Assembly: GCA_031265025.1 (NCBI GenBank)
Contig: JAISDF010000132.1
Coordinates: 1 to 20,594, forward strand
Source: Spirochaetaceae bacterium
GTDB taxonomy: Bacteria > Spirochaetota > Spirochaetia > Treponematales > Breznakiellaceae
Direction of reading: 5' to 3'
DNA: 20,594 bases
The position numbers were made by a program, and so were the translations under genes. The notes beneath the pieces were generated by a model, which was not told the origin of the DNA, searched no databases, and saw nothing but the letters and a program-made list of their open reading frames with translations. Shown one piece after another: positions 15,459 through 20,594 of this stretch (the first letter of the stretch is position 1; each line of letters starts with the position of its first letter).

Positions 15459-16997
15459 ATGGTGCCTGATCCCGCGATTGAGATGCTGGAAATCACGAAA
15501 ATTTTCCCCGGAATCGTCGCCAACGACAAGGTTTTTCTTGAGGTTGAGGAGGGCGAAGTTCATGCCCTCCTCGGCGAAAACGGCGCGGGCAAGTCCACCC
15601 TCATGTCCGTACTCTTCGGCCTTTACGAACCTGACGGCGGCAGCATCAGGATACGGGGTAAACCGGTGGAGATACGGAACCCCAATGACGCCACCGCTCT
15701 CGGTATAGGCATGGTGCACCAGCACTTCAAACTGGTACATAACTTTACCGTTACCGAAAACATAGTCCTGGGCCTTGAGCCGAAAGATCCCCTGGGAAAC
15801 CTCGATCTTCCCTCGGCCGAAAAAAAGGTGGCCGAACTGTCGGAACGCTACGGCCTCGCGGTAAATCCCAGGGACCTTATTGAGGACATCACCGTAGGCA
15901 TGCAGCAGCGGGTTGAGATACTCAAGATACTGTACCGCGATGCCGACATACTGATTTTTGACGAACCTACCGCGGTGCTTACCCCCCAGGAAATAGACGA
16001 ACTCCTCGATATATTCACAAGGCTCAAGGCCGAGAAAAAAACCATAGTCTTTATCACCCACAAGCTCAGGGAAATAAAGGCCGCCGCCGACCGCTGCACG
16101 GTACTCAGGCGGGGCAAGTCGGTGGGTACGGTTGAAGTCGCCGGGACCGGCGAGAACCAGCTTGCCGAAATGATGGTCGGACACTCGGTCAATTTCAGGA
16201 TTGAAAAAAAGAAAGCCGTGCCCGGCAGGGAGGTGCTCCGTATAGAAGACCTTACGGTCATCGGCGCCAAGGGAGTGCCGGCGGTGCAGAATCTTTCGGT
16301 GAATGTGCGGGAAGGAGAGGTCGTGGGCATAGCGGGCGTTGACGGCAACGGCCAGTCCGAGCTTGTGGCCGCCATCGCAGGACTCCTGCCGGTTAAATCC
16401 GGCCGCATATTTTTTAACGGAACGGATATTTCCCATGAGAGCATACGAAACCGGAACGAAAGCGGTATAGGCCTGGTTCCCGAGGACAGGCACCGGCACG
16501 GCCTCATTCTTGATTTCAGGCTTGACGAGAACCTCATCCTCAAGAGTTTCAGGAGGCCCCCCTTTTCCAGCCATATAGGTTTTCTGAATTTTTCAGCCGT
16601 GTTTAATCACGCCAAAGATCTGATAGACCAGTTTGACATACGTTCCGGCGGGGGACCCGCCACCCTGGCAAAATCAATGTCCGGGGGCAATCAGCAGAAA
16701 GCCATCATCGCCAGGGAGATAGACCTGTCTCCCGCCCTGCTCATCGTATCCCAGCCAACACGGGGCCTTGACGTAGGCGCCATAGAGTATATACACCGGC
16801 GCATTATAGGGGAACGGGACAAGGGAAAGGCGGTGCTTCTTGTTTCGTTTGAACTTGACGAAATCCTCAATCTCTGCGACCGCATCGCCGCGGTTTCCAA
16901 GGGCTCCATCGTGGGCATCCTTGACGAGGACGAAGCCGACGAACGCAAGATAGGCGTGATGATGGCCGGAGTCGGCGCGGGAGGAAGCCATGACTGA
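15459..16997 (+). CDS. Nucleoside ABC transporter ATP-binding protein (double NBD)
   Basis: A 512-residue ATPase with two fused nucleotide-binding domains, as in YufO/NupO and RbsA-type importers. Domain 1 has Walker A GENGAGKST (39-47), a Q-loop near MVHQHF (85-90), a diverged signature VGMQQR and Walker B ILIFDEP (164-170). Domain 2 has a degenerate Walker A (GVDGNGQSE, Lys lost, near 293), a normal SGGNQQK signature near 407, and LIVSQPTRGLDVGA in place of Walker B. One weakened site is normal for this family. The ribosome site AAAGGAGGG lies very close to the ATG (15459); the GTG just after it is an equally possible start one codon later. The 3' end overlaps the first permease gene by 8 bases. 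Confidence 0.9.
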   Translation: MVPDPAIEMLEITKIFPGIVANDKVFLEVEEGEVHALLGENGAGKSTLMSVLFGLYEPDGGSIRIRGKPVEIRNPNDATALGIGMVHQHFKLVHNFTVTENIVLGLEPKDPLGNLDLPSAEKKVAELSERYGLAVNPRDLIEDITVGMQQRVEILKILYRDADILIFDEPTAVLTPQEIDELLDIFTRLKAEKKTIVFITHKLREIKAAADRCTVLRRGKSVGTVEVAGTGENQLAEMMVGHSVNFRIEKKKAVPGREVLRIEDLTVIGAKGVPAVQNLSVNVREGEVVGIAGVDGNGQSELVAAIAGLLPVKSGRIFFNGTDISHESIRNRNESGIGLVPEDRHRHGLILDFRLDENLILKSFRRPPFSSHIGFLNFSAVFNHAKDLIDQFDIRSGGGPATLAKSMSGGNQQKAIIAREIDLSPALLIVSQPTRGLDVGAIEYIHRRIIGERDKGKAVLLVSFELDEILNLCDRIAAVSKGSIVGILDEDEADERKIGVMMAGVGAGGSHD

Positions 16998-18153
16998 GAG
17001 CGGGGGTGAGAACAAGGGCGGCGCGTCCGCTCCTGTCTTGATACGCGAAAAAATACTGGAAGTTTTTACCGGCTCCGACGGCATGGTTTCGGCGGCTGTT
17101 GTACTCCTGGGCTTTTTTGTCGCGACCGTACTGGTGGTTCTTGTCGGCCGCAATCCCGCCGGCATGTATTCGGCCATACTGCAGGTTATTACCGGTCTCT
17201 CCCGGAACCGGCAGGGCGAGTGGATATGGAACATACGCTATGTGGGCGAGTGGCTGGTCGTTTCCATGCCCCTCATACTCTGCGGTTTTTCCATGGGCTT
17301 TGCCGGCAGGACCGGGCTCTTTAACATAGGGGCCGAGGGTCAGTACATAGCGGGCCTCACGGCCGCCCAGTTTGTGGCCATATACGGACCCCGGGTTCCC
17401 TTTCTTCACTGGCAGTTGGCGGTGCTTGCCGCGGTGGCCGCCGGCGCGGTCTGGGGCGGCCTGGTGGGGTTCTTTAAGGCCCGCTTCAATATGTCGGAAG
17501 TTGTTGCCACCATCATGATGAACTACATAGCCCTCTACGGGTCGCGCATTCTTACCATGACCATACCGGGCTCCAATACTTTCAGGACACCTGATTTTCC
17601 TGATACGGCAAAGCTCTCCAGCCCCTTTCTTGAAAACCTGACCAACGGGTCGCGGCTCAATTACGGCGTCTACCTTACCGTCATCGCCATACTCTTTTTC
17701 TGGCTTGTTATGGGAAGGACCAGACTCGGCTATTCGCTCAGGGCTACGGGTTTTAACAAGGACGCGGCACGGTACGGCGGCATCAGCGTCAACCGTTCCA
17801 TCACCACGGCGATGGCCATAGCCGGCGCCTTTGCCGGCCTCGCCGGGGCCATAGTATCAACCGGGTCGTTTAATTACGGCCGGGTGCTGGGCGGCCAGGA
17901 CGGCTACGGCTTTGACGGTATCGCCGTCGCGCTGGTCGGGAACAGCACCGCCGGGGGAACCGCCCTTTCAGGGCTCCTCTTCGGCATGCTCAAGTCGGCC
18001 CAGCCCCTCATGCAGTCAAGGCAGATACCCAAGGAAATCACTTCAATTATACAGGGCCTTGTGGTTGTGTTTATTTCCCTCAGGGCGGGGGTAAAAATCA
18101 TTATGGAATGGCAGATGAAAGAAAAAGCCAAAAAGGGGAGGAACCAGGAATGA
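16990..18153 (+). CDS. Nucleoside ABC transporter permease 1
   Basis: A 387-residue inner-membrane permease of the BPD_transp_2 (RbsC/YufP-like) family. A short polar N-terminus precedes the first membrane segment (about 34-53), followed by a large extracytoplasmic loop and many hydrophobic segments. Family landmarks are GLFNIGAEGQYIAGL, FNMSEVVATIMMNYIALYGS, RATGFNKDAARYGGI and GYGFDGIAVALVGNSTAGGT. The start overlaps the ATPase stop by 8 bases and the stop overlaps the next gene in ATGA form, so the operon is tightly coupled. It forms the channel with the second permease. It is longer than the second permease mainly because of its N-terminal segment and loop. Confidence 0.9.
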   Translation: MTESGGENKGGASAPVLIREKILEVFTGSDGMVSAAVVLLGFFVATVLVVLVGRNPAGMYSAILQVITGLSRNRQGEWIWNIRYVGEWLVVSMPLILCGFSMGFAGRTGLFNIGAEGQYIAGLTAAQFVAIYGPRVPFLHWQLAVLAAVAAGAVWGGLVGFFKARFNMSEVVATIMMNYIALYGSRILTMTIPGSNTFRTPDFPDTAKLSSPFLENLTNGSRLNYGVYLTVIAILFFWLVMGRTRLGYSLRATGFNKDAARYGGISVNRSITTAMAIAGAFAGLAGAIVSTGSFNYGRVLGGQDGYGFDGIAVALVGNSTAGGTALSGLLFGMLKSAQPLMQSRQIPKEITSIIQGLVVVFISLRAGVKIIMEWQMKEKAKKGRNQE

Positions 18154-19094
18154 ATGACATAATCATGAGCGTATTGAGCAAGGTTTCTTCGGTACTGATG
18201 ATGTGGGCGCCCCTGTTTATCGCCTCCACCGGCGGCATGATCTGCGAACGTTCGGGAGTTACCAATATAGCCCTGGAAGGACTCATGGCCATAGGCGCCA
18301 TGAGCGCCGCGACGACCCACGCGCTTCTTGAAGCCGCGCTGGTAGAAGGTGGATGGACGGAAGTTCAGGCCGGCCTCGTCTCCATTCCCGGCGCCCTGAT
18401 TCTGGCGGCTTTTTTCGGCTGTCTTTTTTCGCTGATCCACGCCTTTGCCTCAATCACCCTCAGGGCGGACCAGGTAGTGTCGGGGACAGGCATTAACCTT
18501 CTTTCCACGGGCCTTACGGTGTTCTTCTGCCAGGTCATATTCCATCAGGACCGTTCCGGGACTTTCAAGCGGGCCATGCCCAATTTTATGGGCTTTTATC
18601 CCACGGTCCTGATAGGCCTGGTCATACTGGTTGTATCCTGGTACATGCTGTATAAGCGGCCTTGGGGCCTGAGACTGCGGGCCTGCGGCGAGCACCCCCA
18701 GGCCGTGGCCTCTGCCGGCGTGGACGTCGTAAAAATACGGTACATCGCGGTGCTTGTTTCGGGAGTCCTCGCCGGACTTGCCGGCGGCTGCCTCGTGCTT
18801 ACCCAGACACAGTATACAATCTACACGGTCAACGGACACGGCTTTATAGCCCTGGCCGCGGTGTCCTTCGGGCGCTGGCTTCCCATAGGCATACTGGGCT
18901 CGTCCCTGCTCTTTGCCGTTTCGTCGGTTCTGAGCGTGATAAGCGGCGGCATGAGAACCCTGCGGGAAATCCTGCCCTCGGATTTCTTCGCCCTGCTGCC
19001 CTATCTCATCACCCTCCTTACCCTCATCATCTTTAGCGGCAAGGATTACGCGCCCCGGGCCGTAGGGCAGCCCTATGACAAGGGCAAGCGCTGA
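18150..19094 (+). CDS. Nucleoside ABC transporter permease 2
   Basis: A 314-residue permease of the same family (YufQ-like), mostly hydrophobic. Landmarks are FIASTGGMICERSGVTNIAL, ITLRADQVVSGTGINLLSTG, LRACGEHPQAVASAGVDV and NGHGFIALAAVSFGRWLPIG. The start at 18150 overlaps the stop of permease 1 (ATGA) and follows GGGGAGGAACCAGGA; an in-frame start 14 codons upstream lies inside the preceding gene and is not needed. It completes the lipoprotein-ATPase-permease-permease set of a BMP importer. The stop codon is only 13 bases before the -35 of the tRNA-Leu promoter, and no terminator is visible, so read-through into the tRNA gene is possible. Confidence 0.9.
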   Translation: MNDIIMSVLSKVSSVLMMWAPLFIASTGGMICERSGVTNIALEGLMAIGAMSAATTHALLEAALVEGGWTEVQAGLVSIPGALILAAFFGCLFSLIHAFASITLRADQVVSGTGINLLSTGLTVFFCQVIFHQDRSGTFKRAMPNFMGFYPTVLIGLVILVVSWYMLYKRPWGLRLRACGEHPQAVASAGVDVVKIRYIAVLVSGVLAGLAGGCLVLTQTQYTIYTVNGHGFIALAAVSFGRWLPIGILGSSLLFAVSSVLSVISGGMRTLREILPSDFFALLPYLITLLTLIIFSGKDYAPRAVGQPYDKGKR

Positions 19095-19107
19095 GAATTG
19101 GGACGTG

Positions 19108-19136
19108 TTGACAGTCCTTGGAGAAATCATTACTAT
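19108..19136 (+). promoter_or_regulatory. Consensus sigma70-type promoter for tRNA-Leu
   Basis: TTGACA (19108-19113) and TACTAT (19131-19136) are exactly 17 bases apart. Transcription would start near 19143, about 9 bases before the mature tRNA end. Confidence 0.75.
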
Positions 19137-19151
19137 AGGACCATGCGTTAT

Positions 19152-19233
19152 GCGGCCATGGTGGAACTGGTAGACACGCTAGCTTGAGGTGCTAGTGCCG
19201 AGAGGCATGGAAGTTCAAGTCTTCTTGGCCGCA
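19152..19233 (+). tRNA. tRNA-Leu (anticodon GAG)
   Basis: The sequence folds as a class II tRNA of 82 bases. The acceptor GCGGCCA (19152-19158) pairs with TGGCCGC (19226-19232), with discriminator A at 19233. The anticodon stem CTAGC/GCTAG holds loop TTGAGGT, giving anticodon GAG. The long variable arm TGCC-GAGA-GGCA is typical of tRNA-Leu. The T stem GGAAG/CTTCT has loop TTCAAGT. CCA is not encoded. Its 3' part from 19181 is repeated exactly at 20220-20273, so the gene seems to have served as an integration site and stayed intact. Confidence 0.93.
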
Positions 19234-19234
19234 A
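19181..19234 (+). repeat. 54-bp direct repeat, copy 1 (attL-like, in the tRNA-Leu 3' half)
   Basis: Identical over all 54 bases to 20220-20273. It covers the anticodon arm to the discriminator base plus one A. Flanking bases differ on both sides (T before here, C before copy 2; G after here, A after copy 2), so the repeat ends are sharp. Confidence 0.85.
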
Positions 19235-19421
19235 GTCTTTACAAGATAATGAATTAGCCTGACCGAAAACGGAAGGCGTATCACACGAAAAGCCCCGAGG
19301 TACACTGCAAGGTACATTGATACCGGGCGTTACCCTGGGGGAAGGAAGATGATATGCGTCCGTTGAAACCCCATGCGCCCTGGCTTTCCCCTCATGCTCC
19401 GGGAAATCTTGAAAATACCTC
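19235..19421. other. Island left end with no recognised gene; short repeats
   Basis: I recognise no protein here. GGTACA occurs twice in direct orientation (19299-19304 and 19311-19316), and GTATCA (19278-19283) pairs with TGATAC (19318-19323). Short repeats beside an attachment core could be recombinase arm sites, which is speculative. A 23-codon frame (ATG 19354, stop 19423-19425) has a weak ribosome site, but its stop falls inside the -35 of brnT. Confidence 0.3.
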
Positions 19422-19451
19422 TTGACAAGTAATACCCATGAGTATTACTAT
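19422..19451 (+). promoter_or_regulatory. brnTA promoter
   Basis: TTGACA (19422-19427) and TACTAT (19446-19451) are 18 bases apart. The predicted start near 19458 coincides with the brnT ATG, which suggests a leaderless or near-leaderless mRNA. An inverted repeat fills the spacer and overlaps the -10. Confidence 0.7.
19428..19449. promoter_or_regulatory. Palindromic operator in the brnTA promoter
   Basis: Arms AGTAATAC (19428-19435) and GTATTACT (19442-19449) are perfect reverse complements around a 6-base centre. The site lies between the -35 and -10 and covers part of the -10. BrnA antitoxins are ribbon-helix-helix proteins known to repress their own operon, so BrnA or the BrnTA complex is the likely binder. 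Confidence 0.7.
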
Positions 19452-19457
19452 AAGATT

Positions 19458-19775
19458 ATGGAAGCCCGAAAGGTTGTATGGGACAGCGAAAAGGACACCA
19501 TAAACCGGAGGGAACATAATATCGGCTTTGACGCTGCCCGGCTTGTTTTTGGAGACCCGCGCCGGATTGAACGCATAGACCGGAGCAAGGGAAATACCTC
19601 CGGAGAAGAGCGCTGGCAGACCCTGGGTATGGCCGGAAAGGTGTTATTTGTTGTTTATACGGAACGGGGAGAAACTCCCCGCTTAATATCGGCGCGCCTT
19701 GCAAACAAGGGGGAGAGGAGAAGTTACTATGGCTATTATCACATCGACGGTAAAGGCTGGTCAGAAGCCGACTAA
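19458..19775 (+). CDS. brnT: BrnT-family toxin (RelE-like ribonuclease)
   Basis: A 105-residue protein of the BrnT (DUF497) family, whose characterised member is a RelE-fold ribonuclease that blocks translation. Family landmarks in order are VVWDSEKDTINRREHNIGFD (start of the fold), ARLVFGDP, GEERWQTLG, VLFVVYTERG and the C-terminal PRLISARLANKGERRSYY. Length is normal to slightly long. The ATG at 19458 sits at the predicted transcription start and has no ribosome site; a TTG at 19422 in the same frame lies within the -35 and is rejected. The gene overlaps brnA by 47 bases, in the usual toxin-first order. Family membership is secure from the motifs; toxic activity is inferred. Confidence 0.85.
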   Translation: MEARKVVWDSEKDTINRREHNIGFDAARLVFGDPRRIERIDRSKGNTSGEERWQTLGMAGKVLFVVYTERGETPRLISARLANKGERRSYYGYYHIDGKGWSEAD

Positions 19776-20049
19776 AGAACAGTTAAAAGAAATACGGCAG
19801 GCCGCGAAGAAACCAATTCGCTATACCGAAGACTGCCCGGAATCCACCCCGGAAGCCCTGGCCGAATTCGCGGCCATGGCGCGGGAACTGCGGAAAAGAA
19901 AAGAGCCGTTACGCCCTGTTATTGCCCTGCGCCTAAAACCCGATGTGCTGGCAAAATACAAGGCCCTGGGGAAAGGCTATACCGGTATAATGGCGGATGT
20001 GCTGAACTACGTGGCCGATAACCCGGAGATACTCTCAAAGGTTTATTAA
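19729..20049 (+). CDS. brnA: BrnA-family antitoxin
   Basis: A 106-residue antitoxin of the BrnA family. The N-terminal half (ITSTVKAGQKPTKEQLKEIR and CPESTPEALAEFAAMA) is the toxin-neutralising type of region. The C-terminal half (RPVIALRLKPDVLAKYKALG, KGYTGIMADVLNYVADNPE) is the ribbon-helix-helix DNA-binding part. The ATG at 19729 follows GGGAGAGGAG with 8-base spacing, inside the 3' end of brnT. An in-frame start at 19699 has no such site. A strong ribosome site here beside a leaderless toxin start would favour antitoxin production. It probably represses the promoter at 19422-19451. A related, broken gene begins 5 bases after its stop. Confidence 0.85.
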   Translation: MAIITSTVKAGQKPTKEQLKEIRQAAKKPIRYTEDCPESTPEALAEFAAMARELRKRKEPLRPVIALRLKPDVLAKYKALGKGYTGIMADVLNYVADNPEILSKVY

Positions 20050-20054
20050 AACCA

Positions 20055-20305
20055 ATGAAAATAACATCAACGCTTAAACCGGGTGATAAGCCGACTACGG
20101 AGCAGCTTAAACAGATCAACCATGCTGCCGGTATGCCTGTCATCCCCGATGAAATTGCCCGGATTATCCTCAAGAGCAGTTGGCCTATCTATACGCCGAG
20201 GCGGGAAAGCGAAATGTCCAGCTTGAGGTGCTAGTGCCGAGAGGCATGGAAGTTCAAGTCTTCTTGGCCGCAAATACAGTAACAAGCAAAAAAAGGAAGA
20301 CTTGA
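20055..20305 (+). pseudogene. Second BrnA-like antitoxin, frameshifted and running into the att repeat
   Basis: The first 33 codons give MKITSTLKPGDKPTTEQLKQ followed by INHAAGMPVIPDE, a clear relative of the brnA N-terminus. The frame then becomes unlike BrnA and stops at 20232-20234 after 59 residues. Shifting frame at the AAA run near 20152-20154 (as if one A were lost) restores NCPDYPQEQLAYLYAEAGKR, which matches the BrnA DCPESTPEALAEF region. That frame stays open through the whole 54-bp att repeat to a TGA at 20303-20305. The DNA-binding half expected of BrnA is absent. It may be a decayed duplicate, or a truncated antitoxin fused to tRNA-derived sequence by integration. A sequencing error in the A run cannot be excluded. 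Confidence 0.6.
20220..20273 (+). repeat. 54-bp direct repeat, copy 2 (attR-like tRNA-Leu fragment)
   Basis: Perfect copy of 19181-19234. It lacks the acceptor 5' strand and D-arm, so it cannot be a functional tRNA. It marks the right border of the mini-island. Confidence 0.85.
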
Positions 20306-20311
20306 ACTTCC
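20288..20311 (-). terminator. T-arm-like hairpin with T run (minus strand)
   Basis: On the minus strand GGAAG, a 7-base loop and CTTCC form a 5-bp stem followed directly by seven Ts (A7 at 20288-20294). The 16 bases at 20296-20311 are also the exact reverse complement of the tRNA T-arm at 20248-20263 (and of the same bases in copy 1). It could be a second terminator for the minus-strand gene at 20381, built from tRNA-derived sequence. Confidence 0.45.
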
Positions 20312-20340
20312 GAGGACTGCGCCGACCAAAGGGAGGAAAA

Positions 20341-20358
20341 GGCGGCAGGGATGCCGCC
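20341..20358 (-). terminator. Intrinsic terminator of the right-edge gene
   Basis: GGCGGCA (20341-20347) and TGCCGCC (20352-20358) form a perfect 7-bp stem with a 4-base loop. On the minus strand the stem is followed by TTTTCC. It lies 22 bases past the minus-strand stop at 20381. Confidence 0.6.
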
Positions 20359-20380
20359 GCAAGCAGTCCGGTGCGGCCGT

Positions 20381-20594
20381 TCAGGGCTGCACTTTTTTAA
20401 GCATATCGTAGAAAGCTGCTCCCCGTATGCTTTCGCTGCCCTGGAAATTCCTGCCGTCCGGGAGGGCCATGATTTCCCGTTCTATGCAGCCAAGAACAGC
20501 GTCAAAAAATACCGAATCAAGGGGCACGTCAGGTATGGGGCTGTTTCTTCCGCCGGCCCTGTACTGGCTTGAGCGTCTTGAAAGAAGGCTCCGG
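20381..20594 (-). CDS. Unidentified protein, C-terminal 70 residues (cut by window edge)
   Basis: An open minus-strand frame enters from the right edge and ends at TGA (20381-20383). The visible part includes IPDVPLDSVFFDAVLGCIER, EIMALPDGRNF and the end AAFYDMLKKVQP. GC-rich third codon positions match the other chromosomal genes, and a terminator hairpin follows, so it is probably real. I do not recognise the family. Its start and N-terminus are outside the window. Confidence 0.55.
   Translation of the reverse strand, partial: RSLLSRRSSQYRAGGRNSPIPDVPLDSVFFDAVLGCIEREIMALPDGRNFQGSESIRGAAFYDMLKKVQP

Larger units (their letters stand above)
19181..20273 (+). mobile_element. Mini-island in tRNA-Leu carrying a BrnT/BrnA module
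   Basis: Two perfect 54-bp direct repeats of the tRNA-Leu 3' part bound about 985 bases of unique DNA. Duplication of a tRNA 3' end is the usual mark of site-specific integration by a tyrosine recombinase, with the full tRNA restored at one end and a fragment left at the other. Inside are a 187-base stretch with no recognised gene, brnT, brnA, and a broken second BrnA-like gene that runs into the right repeat. No integrase or other mobility gene is present, so this is either a deletion remnant or a minimal cargo unit moved by enzymes encoded elsewhere. A simple partial duplication of the tRNA is the alternative. Confidence 0.65.

Noticed and set aside
15432..16574. 380-codon minus-strand open frame
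   Set aside because: It is entirely antisense to the ABC ATPase, whose Walker and signature motifs are unmistakable; the minus-strand translation has no recognisable domain.
19278..19323. CRISPR-like short repeats
   Set aside because: Only two 6-base repeats with no regular spacers and no cas genes; no CRISPR array was seen elsewhere in the window.
19354..19425. 23-residue open frame (MRPLKPHAPWLSPHAPGNLE and three more residues)
   Set aside because: It has a passable GGAAGGA site and a repeated PHAP, but its stop lies inside the brnT -35 and nothing supports expression; it is most likely chance.
20220..20273. A second tRNA-Leu gene
   Set aside because: Only the part from the anticodon arm to the 3' end is present; the acceptor 5' strand and D-arm are missing, so it is an att-type fragment.
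20351..20572. 73-codon plus-strand open frame at the right edge
   Set aside because: The minus-strand frame ending at 20381 has chromosomal-type codon use, a natural protein composition and a terminator after its stop; the plus-strand frame overlaps that terminator and has none of these.

Overview
The window looks like chromosomal DNA of a Treponema-like spirochaete, probably a gut- or rumen-type one. This is inferred from the gene families, not from a marker gene. The main clues are a BMP/TmpC-type nucleoside-binding lipoprotein with its ABC transporter, large MalT-like LuxR regulators, PocR-AraC regulators, and an outer-membrane protein joining FlgD-type repeats to an OmpA-like end. Most genes are GC-rich. 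The first gene (25-918) is clearly AT-rich and may have a different history.

Layout. 25-918 (+): QueG-like double [4Fe-4S] protein. 919-1113: spacer full of inverted repeats. 1114-5175 (-): 1353-residue envelope protein (signal peptide, barrel-like N-terminus, about eight FlgD/Ig-like repeats, OmpA-like C-terminus). 5278-8685 (-): apparent operon of two tandem PocR-AraC regulators and a small corrinoid-fold protein that lacks the canonical cobalt-ligand motif. 8880-14069 (-): two tandem MalT-like LuxR ATPase regulators. 14286-19094 (+), transcribed divergently from them: purine-nucleoside-type BMP uptake operon (lipoprotein, double-NBD ATPase, two permeases). The divergent spacer holds a good sigma70-type promoter for each side, so the LuxR pair may control nucleoside uptake (inference).

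The right end is the accessory part. A tRNA-Leu(GAG) gene (19152-19233) is followed about 1 kb later by a perfect 54-bp copy of its 3' part (20220-20273). These repeats have the form of attL/attR and bound a mini-island of about 1 kb with no integrase. It carries a BrnT/BrnA toxin-antitoxin pair whose promoter contains a near-perfect operator palindrome and whose toxin mRNA appears leaderless. A second BrnA-like antitoxin follows; it is frameshifted at an A run, and its restored frame runs through the att repeat. Past the island are a short inverted copy of the tRNA T-arm, two minus-strand terminator-like hairpins, and the 3' end of an unidentified minus-strand gene cut by the window edge.
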